From Candidatus Krumholzibacteriia bacterium (GTDB lineage: Bacteria; Krumholzibacteriota; Krumholzibacteriia; LZORAL124-64-63), in assembly GCA_028718575.1 (NCBI GenBank), contig JAQULN010000038.1:1-12757 (forward strand): DNA of 12,757 nt, given 5' to 3'. Positions 1-6,722 of this stretch are shown one piece after another. A program made the translations under genes and the position numbers. How positions within the stretch are numbered: position 1 is the stretch's first letter; each line of letters starts with the position of its first letter. Below the pieces are notes generated by a model that was not told where the DNA came from, made no database searches, and worked only from the letters and a program-made list of their open reading frames with translations.

Positions 1-1
1 C

Positions 2-736
2 CGCGCAGCGGCGATGCTCGCCGGCGAACCGTGGCCGCTCGGTACCGCGGATTCCGCCGAACTCGACGACACGGATCCTCTGGCTCAGATCCGCGCCTGG
101 CCGGAGGTGCCGGCGCCGCCGGCTCGGCTGCCGCGCGAGTTGCTCGCAGCCGGACAGGTCCCCTGGCACGGCCACTGGCTCGCGCTGATCGAGTTCGGCG
201 CGCGGCTCGACGTCACCGCATTCAACACGTTTTTCACGCCGATGGGCCAGATCGGCATCGCGTTCGGCCGCGGTCTGAGCGATCGGGTCGCACCGCTGCT
301 GGGGTTTCACGCTGGCTTCGGCGACATGCGGGCAGAATTCGAGACCGAATTCGGGGAAGGCCGCACCAACGTCTTCGGTTTTACGCTGAACACGCTGTAC
401 CGCCAGCCGGTCGGCGAGCGCCACTCGCTCTATTTGGAGGCGGGCGGCGGCTACCACATCAGGTCGCTGTACTGGGGCGGACTCTTTGTCGACGTTCGCA
501 CGGGCCAGCTCGTGCGCGGTTACGTCGTGGAGCAGCAGCACTGGGGCTGGAATCTGCGGTTCGGCTGGATGCGAGGGCGCGACCATCCGAGCCGGCCGCG
601 CCTGCTGGACATCGGCTTGGGCGTGCAGACCTCGCCCGCGAATCGCTGGGTGTTCCAGACGGACGACCGCGTCTTCACCGCCGCCGACCGCGATATCTGG
701 GTCATCTTCTCGGTGCGTTTCTGGGACGGTCTCTAG
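2..736 (+). CDS. Outer-membrane beta-barrel-like protein, 5' end outside the window
   Basis: No specific family recognised. The reading frame is open to the left edge of the window. The first ATG (14) has no ribosome-binding site visible in the 13 bases before it and gives no signal peptide, and the codons before it read Arg-Ala-Ala-Ala, like the end of a signal peptide. The true start is therefore probably upstream. After a Pro/Ala-rich stretch come alternating polar/hydrophobic segments with many Gly and aromatic residues and tight turns (around WLALIEFGARLDV, GQIGIAFGRG, TNVFGFTLNTLY, HSLYLEAGGGYHI, WGWNLRFGWM, LLDIGLGVQ and the final DIWVIFSVRFW). This pattern fits a small beta-barrel of about eight strands ending in an aromatic-rich strand. 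The next gene starts 15 bases downstream, so it probably heads the operon with the hydrolase and phosphatase. Its role is unknown; barrel topology is inferred from residue pattern only. Confidence 0.6.
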   Translation, partial: RAAAMLAGEPWPLGTADSAELDDTDPLAQIRAWPEVPAPPARLPRELLAAGQVPWHGHWLALIEFGARLDVTAFNTFFTPMGQIGIAFGRGLSDRVAPLLGFHAGFGDMRAEFETEFGEGRTNVFGFTLNTLYRQPVGERHSLYLEAGGGYHIRSLYWGGLFVDVRTGQLVRGYVVEQQHWGWNLRFGWMRGRDHPSRPRLLDIGLGVQTSPANRWVFQTDDRVFTAADRDIWVIFSVRFWDGL

Positions 737-751
737 CGACGAGGTGCTGAC

Positions 752-1441
752 GTGCGTCTGTTCGACCACTCAAACGATGAACTCACGCTGCTGCAGTACC
801 ACCTGGGCGGCGACCGCAACTGGCAGTACCTGCTCGCGGACCCCGCCGACGCGATTGCGTGCGTAGTCGATTGCGGTTTCGGCGCGCTGGCGATGCGCGA
901 CCTCGCCGCGCGCCGAGGTCTGCGCATCGAGGCGATTCTGATCACCCACGGACACAGCGACCATTACGGTTCCGCGGAGGAACTGTCCGGCTTGACCGGC
1001 GCGGCGATCTACGCCGGTCGCGACAGCCTGCTGCCGGGCATCGCGGTGCTGCGCGACGATGAGGAGATCCGCGTCGGCAGGCTCTCGTTGCGCGCCCTGC
1101 ACACGCCGGGCCACGCGCCCGACCACTTCTGCTTCCGCACCGGCGATGTCCTCTTGAGTGGCGACCTCCTGTTCTGCGGCAAGATCGGCGGTACGGGCGC
1201 CGGTTTTCCGGGCTCGAGCGCGGCGCGCGAATGGGAATCGCTGCAGCGCTTGCTGACCCTGCCGGACGATGTCCGCGTCTTTCCGGGCCACGATTTCTAC
1301 GGTGGCTCCGGCGAGATGATCTCCTCGACGATCGGCCACGAACGACGCTACAATCCGTTTCTCTTGTGCCGAGATTTCGCGGCTTTCGAAGCGTTGAAAG
1401 CCGACTGGCCGCGCTACAAAGAGGAGCACGGGATTCGATGA
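752..1441 (+). CDS. Metallo-beta-lactamase-fold hydrolase (glyoxalase II-like)
   Basis: A 229-residue cytoplasmic enzyme with the complete metal-binding set of the metallo-beta-lactamase superfamily: H66-x-H68-x-D70-H71 (THGHSDHYG), H121 (HTPGHAPD), D138 (LLSGDLLF) and H180 (FPGHDFYGG). It should bind two metal ions and hydrolyse a thioester, ester or similar bond. The layout resembles glyoxalase II (hydroxyacylglutathione hydrolase) and persulfide dioxygenase-like proteins, but the substrate cannot be read from the sequence. The C-terminal tail (NPFLLCRDF...WPRYKEEHGI) takes the place of the glyoxalase II C-terminal domain and is short. It starts with GTG, with GAGG at 741-744 as a plausible ribosome-binding site. 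Its stop TGA overlaps the ATG of the phosphatase gene (ATGA at 1438-1441), which suggests translational coupling. Fold assignment is firm; substrate is unknown. Confidence 0.88.
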   Translation: MRLFDHSNDELTLLQYHLGGDRNWQYLLADPADAIACVVDCGFGALAMRDLAARRGLRIEAILITHGHSDHYGSAEELSGLTGAAIYAGRDSLLPGIAVLRDDEEIRVGRLSLRALHTPGHAPDHFCFRTGDVLLSGDLLFCGKIGGTGAGFPGSSAAREWESLQRLLTLPDDVRVFPGHDFYGGSGEMISSTIGHERRYNPFLLCRDFAAFEALKADWPRYKEEHGIR

Positions 1442-3918
1442 CCAGACCGGCCGATTCCCGCGGGCGGCTCGCCGAGCGCACCTTTGACGCGGGCGCGCTC
1501 GTGACCCTGGTAGCGGCGGTGCTGACGGCCTTGTTCGTCTCGCGCCAGCAAGAAGGCGCGGCCGCGTTGGCGGGGTGGCCCGCCGCGCTGATCGCGGTCG
1601 CGTGGACGGCAGCCTGGTTGCTGGCCGCGCGATTCCGCTTCCTGACCGCGCGGCGGCCGCGCGCGTGGCTGGTCGTCCTGGCCATTGCCTGGGCCGGCAC
1701 CTTGAGCGGAGTCGAGGGGTTGCGGATCCTCGGCTTAATCCTCGGTCTGCTCTTCATGGTGAGGCGGCAGGCGGGGCTGAGCTTGTTGAGCAGCCGGCGG
1801 CGGGTGATCGTGTTCCTGATCGCCGGACCGCTGCTGATCGCGACGCTTACGGCCGGCTTCGGGCGTCCGGAGGGGCCGGCCGGCAGCGTGCTGGTGTTCT
1901 GCCGCACCGGCGTGCAGTTATTCCTGATCGCCACCGTTCAGACGCTGTTGATCGGCATGCGCCTGCATTTTTTGCGGTTGCGACCCAAGTTGCTGGTGGC
2001 GGGGCTGTTGGTTGGCGTGGTTCCGTTGATGCTCTTGACCGTATTCGGTCTGCTGCTCCTCTACGGCACGCTCGGCGGCAGCCGTGCCAACCGCGCGCGG
2101 GACATGTTGCAGGATTGCGCGCTCACGTTTGACGAGGGGCGGCAGCCGGCTCTGCTGACCGCGCCGCCGGTCCATTGGGACGAGAGACGGCCCGACCAGG
2201 GACCGGACTGGGCGCCCGATCTGATTGCGGCTCTGCGCGAGTCCCGACGGACCTCCAGCGCGGCACCCGGAACGAACGGCCCGATCACCGCCCGTATCCA
2301 AGCCGGTTCGCCCGCCGCCGGGCTCGGTGATGGTCCGGCGTCGCTAGCTGATCCTGCGGCGGGCCGGCAAGGCGCCGTACGTGCAGGCGAGGGGACCATT
2401 CAGTTGGACTTCGGCGACGATGCCGAGTCCGTTGCCCTCGCTACCATCACTGCAACGGCCGATACGACCGCCTGGATCCAGGTTGCCGGGCGCCACTGGC
2501 TTGCGCGCTGGCGCGAGCCGGGGCCCGGCCAGGCGACGGTCGACGCGATTCTGCTCGATGCCGGCGCCATCGCGCGCCTGGTCCGTGTGATCCGCGCGGA
2601 CGCACAGGTACGCGACTTTTCCGGCGGTAGCGTGGTTGAAGTCGCCGGTCCCGATGGTGCGGCCGAACCGCTGCAAGGTCGCTATCGCTCCGAGCCGTCT
2701 GCGGCTCGCGGCTGGCTCCAACGCCCGCGCTTCTTCGGCACGACCATGCTCGAAACCGTCGGTTTGAACGATCGGAACCTGAGCCGCGGTCACCTCTGGC
2801 TCACCCTGGAAACCTCCTTCGAGGACCTCAGCCGCGAATTCGCCAGCCGCGAAGCCGTGTTCAATGTTGCGCTGCTCATATCGCTCGGTGTGGTTGCGGT
2901 ATTGCTATTGTTGACGAGTCTGACCGCCTTCATCTTCAGTCTGCGCATCACGGGGGGCATCACCGGCGCCGTGAAGGCGCTGCATCGCGGCACCCAGCGC
3001 TTGGCCGGCGGCGAACTCGACGCCGTGATCGACCTGGAGAACGAGGACGAATTCGGCGACCTCGCGGACAGTTTCAACGCCATGACGGTCGCCGTAAAGC
3101 AAGGTCGCGAAGACGCGCTCGCGCGCGAACGCCTCCAGCAGGAAATGCAGACCGCCCGCCAAATCCAGGAACGCCTCTTGCCCCGCCAGGCGCCTGAGCT
3201 TACCGGCTGGGAGATCACCGGCGTCAGCCTGCCCAGCTTGCAAGTGGGCGGCGACTATTTCGACTTCCTCCAATCCGGCGGCGACCTGCTAGGTCTGGCG
3301 ATCGGCGATGTCTCGGGCAAGGGAATGCCGGCGGCGCTGCTGATGAGCAACCTGCAAGCGAGCCTCAAGGGTCAGGTCATCAACCATATCTCTGTGGGCG
3401 ACGTCGTCACCCGCATTAACCGCCTACTCGCCACGTCGACCGACCCGCACATGTTCGCCACGTTCATCTACGGCGAACTGGACACCAGCGCGGGTACGTT
3501 CGTATGCGCCAATGCCGGGCATGAACCTCCTCTCGTGGTTCGCCGTGACGGCGGCGTCGAGTGGCTGAGCAACGGCGGCCTTCTGCTCGGCATGTTCACC
3601 GACCAGATCTACGAACCGATCGCGGTCGCGCTCGAACCCGGTGACGTGCTTGTGCTCTATACCGACGGTATCACCGAAGCGGGAGCACCAACGCCTGCCG
3701 GCGCAGACGACCGCGACGATTACGACGATTACGACGAATCGGACGATCCGATGTTCGGCGAACAACGGCTGGCCGATGTGGTCTGCGAAGCGCGCGCGCG
3801 CTCCGCCCCGGGTATCCGCGAGGCGATCCTCAGCGCGATCCAGAAACACCTCGCCGGCCGCCCGCCAGGTGACGATATCACGCTCGTGGTTGTGAAACGG
3901 AGCGAGGTCGTCGCGTAA
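1438..3918 (+). CDS. Membrane-bound SpoIIE/PP2C-type serine phosphatase with HAMP domain
   Basis: An 826-residue RsbU/SpoIIE-type phosphatase. Seven hydrophobic helices lie within residues 17-210, with Arg-rich loops on the expected cytoplasmic side. An extracytoplasmic region of about 260 residues follows (211-472), then an eighth helix (about 473-503), a HAMP domain (about 504-556), a charged helical linker with ARQIQERLLP (573-582), and the phosphatase domain (about 585-820). Metal-binding acidic motifs are present: GGDYFD (D606, D609), GDVSGKG (D624), DGITEA (D743) and GDDIT (D812, D813). Such enzymes usually dephosphorylate an anti-sigma-factor antagonist; no such partner is in the window. 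Residues 751-772 are an unusual acidic insert. The frame is open upstream to 1231, but the start at 1438 is preferred because it forms ATGA with the previous stop, has GAGGAG at 1421-1426, and leaves the hydrolase gene intact. Confidence 0.9.
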   Translation: MTRPADSRGRLAERTFDAGALVTLVAAVLTALFVSRQQEGAAALAGWPAALIAVAWTAAWLLAARFRFLTARRPRAWLVVLAIAWAGTLSGVEGLRILGLILGLLFMVRRQAGLSLLSSRRRVIVFLIAGPLLIATLTAGFGRPEGPAGSVLVFCRTGVQLFLIATVQTLLIGMRLHFLRLRPKLLVAGLLVGVVPLMLLTVFGLLLLYGTLGGSRANRARDMLQDCALTFDEGRQPALLTAPPVHWDERRPDQGPDWAPDLIAALRESRRTSSAAPGTNGPITARIQAGSPAAGLGDGPASLADPAAGRQGAVRAGEGTIQLDFGDDAESVALATITATADTTAWIQVAGRHWLARWREPGPGQATVDAILLDAGAIARLVRVIRADAQVRDFSGGSVVEVAGPDGAAEPLQGRYRSEPSAARGWLQRPRFFGTTMLETVGLNDRNLSRGHLWLTLETSFEDLSREFASREAVFNVALLISLGVVAVLLLLTSLTAFIFSLRITGGITGAVKALHRGTQRLAGGELDAVIDLENEDEFGDLADSFNAMTVAVKQGREDALARERLQQEMQTARQIQERLLPRQAPELTGWEITGVSLPSLQVGGDYFDFLQSGGDLLGLAIGDVSGKGMPAALLMSNLQASLKGQVINHISVGDVVTRINRLLATSTDPHMFATFIYGELDTSAGTFVCANAGHEPPLVVRRDGGVEWLSNGGLLLGMFTDQIYEPIAVALEPGDVLVLYTDGITEAGAPTPAGADDRDDYDDYDESDDPMFGEQRLADVVCEARARSAPGIREAILSAIQKHLAGRPPGDDITLVVVKRSEVVA
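3715..3750 (+). repeat. Degenerate 9-bp tandem repeat coding an acidic insert in the phosphatase
   Basis: Four in-frame 9-base units, GACGATTAC twice exactly and then GACGAATCG and GACGATCCG, encode Asp-Asp-Tyr, Asp-Asp-Tyr, Asp-Glu-Ser and Asp-Asp-Pro (residues 760-771). With the preceding ADDR they make a run in which residues 757-770 hold nine Asp and one Glu. It lies in the phosphatase domain between DGITEA and FGEQRLADVV. The pattern suggests growth by local duplication. Confidence 0.75.
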
Positions 3919-3920
3919 TC

Positions 3921-3946
3921 CGTCCCCGTTTGTTGCTTATGGGACG
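3921..3946. other. Weak stem-loop between convergent genes
   Basis: CGTCCC (3921-3926) and GGGACG (3941-3946) form a perfect 6-bp inverted repeat with a 14-base T-rich loop. It spans the 18-base gap between the phosphatase stop (TAA, 3916-3918) and the stop of the converging HNH gene. Neither strand has a T-run after the stem, so it is not a canonical intrinsic terminator. It could mark a 3' end for either transcript. Confidence 0.3.
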
Positions 3947-5037
3947 CCACTCGATACTTCAGTTGCCTGCGTTGCGCCGGCGCAAGTTTCTCGCCCTCCG
4001 TCGACCTGTGTCGGCACGTTTGCCGCGGGGTGTCGATGCCCGTGGACATACCGATGGCAGCGGCTGCACAAGGTCGTGAGGTTGTCGATCTGGTTGGTCC
4101 CGCCACGCTCGCGCGGCACCTTGTGATGCACTTCCAGAAACAACGTCCTGTCGCAGCCCGGCGCCTGGCAGCGATAACCGTCGCGGGCGAATACTTTTTG
4201 GCGCAGGCCCGGTGGGATCGCGTGGCGATTTGTCCCCTCGTCGTGGATCACGGCGTTCTCCAACGCTGCCTCCGCACTCGCGGCGTCAACGGTACGCCGC
4301 CCGCTGTTCGTGACGACCTCGGCCGCTCCGCACTCGCGGCAGCGGTAGATCACCACGCGGTACGAGGCGGCGGTCCCGCCGTTGCGCCGGCGCACGGTCG
4401 CTTTGTCATCGGTCACCCACGCGGCGAGCGCCGCGAGGATCGTTTCTTCCCGCGACGCCGCGGCCGGGATCCGGCGGCTCTTTTTAGCTGCCTCGATCAT
4501 TGCCGCCAGGCGGGCGGCGTCGAGGTTGTCGAACGAGAGGCTGAGTGTGACCCGCACCGGCGGTGGCGGCACCGGCGCTATGGCCCCGAGCGGCAATGCT
4601 GGCTGCTCGGTTGGCTGCCCTCGCCTGGCCGCCAGCCTCGCGGCCTTGATCCCGCGGCTCAGCTCTCGCCGGCTGCTGCGGACGGCGACGTCGACCCAAT
4701 CGGGCGCTGTCTCGGGCGTCGCGATGCGGGCGACCTGCTGGGCTTTGGTCCACTCGAGTCGGCCGGCAACGACAGCGTCCTTGAGCGGCGGCAAGCGGTC
4801 GAGGTCGCGCGCCAGCCGCAAGAACTGACAGGTGCGGTTGCGGGAGAAGCCGAGCGCTACGGCGGCGTACTGCTGCATCGAGGCATAGCCGAGGTCGTGG
4901 TAGAGCCGGCGAGCTAGCGCGTCGTGGAACCAGAGCAGGGCGCAGCGGCGGGCGGCGTCGAGCACAGTGACGGCGCGGCGCAGCGAACGGTCGACCTGCG
5001 CGGCAGGCAGGCCGGGGCGGAATTCCGGTACGGTCAT
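3937..5037 (-). CDS. HNH endonuclease-domain protein of unknown role
   Basis: A 366-residue protein. The helical N-terminal part (about 15-140) contains YHDLGYASMQQY, LGFSRNRTCQFLRLARDLDRLP and GRLEWTKAQQVARIATPET, features I associate with DUF222-like HNH proteins found in many copies in actinobacterial and deltaproteobacterial genomes. A Pro-rich linker (about 150-160) follows. A first Cys pair (C233-x2-C236) may form half of a zinc site. The C-terminal HNH nuclease domain (about 275-335) has C290-x4-C295, the catalytic HH pair (H304, H305), N319 and C324-x2-C327-H328, so it looks intact. Such domains nick or cut DNA with a metal ion; target and biological role are unknown. The start at 5037 is chosen because longer in-frame starts (to 5262) would run into the MATE gene. 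The ribosome-binding site is weak. It lies 85 bases downstream of MATE on the same strand. Confidence 0.85.
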   Translation of the reverse strand: MTVPEFRPGLPAAQVDRSLRRAVTVLDAARRCALLWFHDALARRLYHDLGYASMQQYAAVALGFSRNRTCQFLRLARDLDRLPPLKDAVVAGRLEWTKAQQVARIATPETAPDWVDVAVRSSRRELSRGIKAARLAARRGQPTEQPALPLGAIAPVPPPPVRVTLSLSFDNLDAARLAAMIEAAKKSRRIPAAASREETILAALAAWVTDDKATVRRRNGGTAASYRVVIYRCRECGAAEVVTNSGRRTVDAASAEAALENAVIHDEGTNRHAIPPGLRQKVFARDGYRCQAPGCDRTLFLEVHHKVPRERGGTNQIDNLTTLCSRCHRYVHGHRHPAANVPTQVDGGRETCAGATQATEVSSGVP

Positions 5038-5102
5038 GGGACGGGACCTGATCTGGGAGGGGGCTCCAATCGGTTGGCCCAGCGAGAGCGAAAGGCATGC
5101 CC

Positions 5103-5129
5103 GAGCTGCCGGGGTCGAGGCCTCAGCTC
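5103..5129 (-). other. Stem-loop at the MATE stop codon
   Basis: GAGCTG (5103-5108) and CAGCTC (5124-5129) are a perfect 6-bp inverted repeat around the MATE stop codon (5123-5125), with a 15-base loop that contains most of the palindrome GAGGCCTC. No T-run follows on the minus strand. It might attenuate read-through from MATE into the HNH gene, but the evidence is only the inverted repeat. Confidence 0.25.
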
Positions 5130-6583
5130 CTGGCGGACGCCGCCCCGAAGATCCTCGCCTCCTGCCAACGCCCCGAGCGAAATCGCAGGAACAACAGCAG
5201 CGCTGCCAGACTGTAACTCCCCGCGCCGCCCAACCAAGCCTGGGCCGGAGCCGCCCCGGCATGGATGACCAGCAACCAGGTCAAGGGGACGAACAGCAGC
5301 CACAACGCGACCAGGCTGACCACCATCGGGTAGCGCGTGTCGCCCGCGCCCTGCAGCACGCCGACCGATAACATGCGCAGCCCGTCCGGCAGCTGGAAGA
5401 ACGCAGCTACCACGACGAGGGCTGGGCCCAGCGCCAGCACCGCGGGGTCGTCGGTGAAGACGGCGAACAACGTGTAACGCATCGCCAGAAATAGCCCGCC
5501 GAGGGCGGCCATGTAATAGAGGCCGAGCTTGTAGACCTGGCGCGCGTAGGCCGCGGCCTGGTCGGGCTGCCCGGCGCCGATCCAGTTGCCGGTCAGTACA
5601 GCGCCCGCGGTCGTCAGGCCCCACATGGGCATAAAGACAAAGCTCAACAGGTGGATGGTGATCTGGTTGGCGGCCAGCGCGGCCGTACCGAGGGTGCCCA
5701 CGATCACGCTGAAGAGGGTGAACCCGCTCATGTCCACGAAGTTCTCCCAGGCGGCGGGCGAGCCGACGCGCACGATGCGCGCGAGCTGGCGCCAGTCCAG
5801 GCGCCGGGGCCGGTGGATGCGGTAGAGCCGCCGGTGTAGGCGCGGCCCGAGGAGCCAGGCCACGAGGAACAGCATCGACAGCGCCGTGCCGATGCTGGTG
5901 GCGATCGCCGCGCCCTTGACGCCCATGGCAGGCATCGCCAGCCAGGTGACTCCGCCCAGCGCGACGCCCTGCCAGCCGTAGATCAGCCAGAGGTCGAGGA
6001 TTACGTTGACGGCATTGCCGATCAAGCCCGACCACATCGGCACCATGACCTGGCGGCGCCCCTGGAAGAACCCCATCAGGCAGAAGCTGACCTGCGTGAA
6101 AACCGCGCTAGCGGTGCGCCATTTGATGTAGACGTACGCGTGGTCGATCACCTCTGCCGGGTTGCGGGTCAGTGCCAGCACGTGGTGCGAGTAGAAGCCG
6201 GCGACTTGCAGGATCAGACCGCCAAAAACCGCGACGTAGAGGCCTTGCCACGTGTAGTCGCCGATGGCCGCGTGGTCGCCCCGGCCGTGGGCCTGGCTGA
6301 CGAAGGTGCCGTTGATGCGGCTGAGGTTGTTGAAGAGCGAATACGCCGTCCAGGCGATCAGACCGCCGAGGCCCGACGCGGCGAGGTCCACGCTCGCGTA
6401 GTGACCCAGCAGCGCGGTGTCCACCAGCCACATCAAGCTGTGCGACCACATCGCCAAGATCGTAGGCCAAGCCAGGCGCAGGATCTCGCGGTGCTGCTGT
6501 ACGGCGAGGGGCCGCCACAAACCGCCGCGCCGGTCGGCCGCGAGATCGATCTCAGGAAAGCGGGGTGTTTCATGGTCGTTCAT
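5123..6583 (-). CDS. MATE-family multidrug/toxin efflux transporter
   Basis: A 486-residue integral inner-membrane protein with about twelve hydrophobic helices after a 30-residue hydrophilic N-terminus. The first helix region (LRLAWPTILAMWSHSLMWLVDTALLGHY, roughly 35-62) and the following FVSQAHGRGD (94-103) match the start of MATE proteins, including the small Asp in VDTALLG. The second half repeats the pattern (around VGSPAAWENFVDMSGFTLFSVIVGTLG), as expected for two six-helix bundles. MATE proteins export cationic drugs, metabolites or toxins using an Na+ or H+ gradient; the substrate cannot be told here. The start at 6583 (MNDHETPRFPE) is chosen because the frame further upstream lies in non-hydrophobic sequence and runs up to the tyrS start. 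No strong ribosome-binding site is visible. It is divergent from tyrS and probably transcribed with the HNH gene. Confidence 0.93.
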   Translation of the reverse strand: MNDHETPRFPEIDLAADRRGGLWRPLAVQQHREILRLAWPTILAMWSHSLMWLVDTALLGHYASVDLAASGLGGLIAWTAYSLFNNLSRINGTFVSQAHGRGDHAAIGDYTWQGLYVAVFGGLILQVAGFYSHHVLALTRNPAEVIDHAYVYIKWRTASAVFTQVSFCLMGFFQGRRQVMVPMWSGLIGNAVNVILDLWLIYGWQGVALGGVTWLAMPAMGVKGAAIATSIGTALSMLFLVAWLLGPRLHRRLYRIHRPRRLDWRQLARIVRVGSPAAWENFVDMSGFTLFSVIVGTLGTAALAANQITIHLLSFVFMPMWGLTTAGAVLTGNWIGAGQPDQAAAYARQVYKLGLYYMAALGGLFLAMRYTLFAVFTDDPAVLALGPALVVVAAFFQLPDGLRMLSVGVLQGAGDTRYPMVVSLVALWLLFVPLTWLLVIHAGAAPAQAWLGGAGSYSLAALLLFLRFRSGRWQEARIFGAASARS

Positions 6584-6638
6584 GGTCGCCGAATGTTCGT
6601 GGCGGACCCGACAATCCGCCAGGGCGAATTTGCCGGGC

Positions 6639-6667
6639 TGGACCGCGAAGCGGGTCGCGTCTATTCT
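6639..6667 (+). promoter_or_regulatory. Possible sigma-70 promoter for tyrS
   Basis: TGGACC (6639-6644) and TATTCT (6662-6667) are separated by 17 bases. Each matches four of six consensus positions. The site lies 55-84 bases before the tyrS ATG, in the divergent MATE/tyrS intergenic region. A GC-rich imperfect hairpin (6678-6696, one bulged base, CTTG loop) would fall in the leader. Match quality is modest. Confidence 0.35.
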
Positions 6668-6722
6668 TGTCCGAGCCGCCGGGCGCTTGCGCCGGCTGTT
6701 CAACCGCAAACCGGGAGCCGAC

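Noticed and set aside
1231..1437. Upstream extension of the phosphatase frame by 69 codons.
   Set aside because: It lies in a different frame over the hydrolase gene, whose metal-site histidine H180 is coded there. The ATG at 1438 has a ribosome-binding site and the usual ATGA overlap.
942..1934. Long minus-strand open frame of 330 codons opposite the hydrolase and phosphatase genes.
   Set aside because: Its product is Arg/Ser/Ala-rich with no domain, typical of an antisense frame in high-GC DNA, and both plus-strand genes carry conserved motifs.
4030..4917. Plus-strand frame of 295 codons opposite the HNH gene.
   Set aside because: The HNH nuclease motif on the minus strand is unmistakable, and the plus-strand product shows no recognisable domain.
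6417..6722. Upstream extension of tyrS by 102 codons.
   Set aside because: It is mostly antisense to MATE; the ATG at 6723 has a ribosome-binding site and matches normal TyrRS length.
6584..6722. T-box or other tRNA-sensing leader before tyrS.
   Set aside because: The 139-base region shows no T-box sequence or terminator/antiterminator pair, only a short GC-rich imperfect hairpin.
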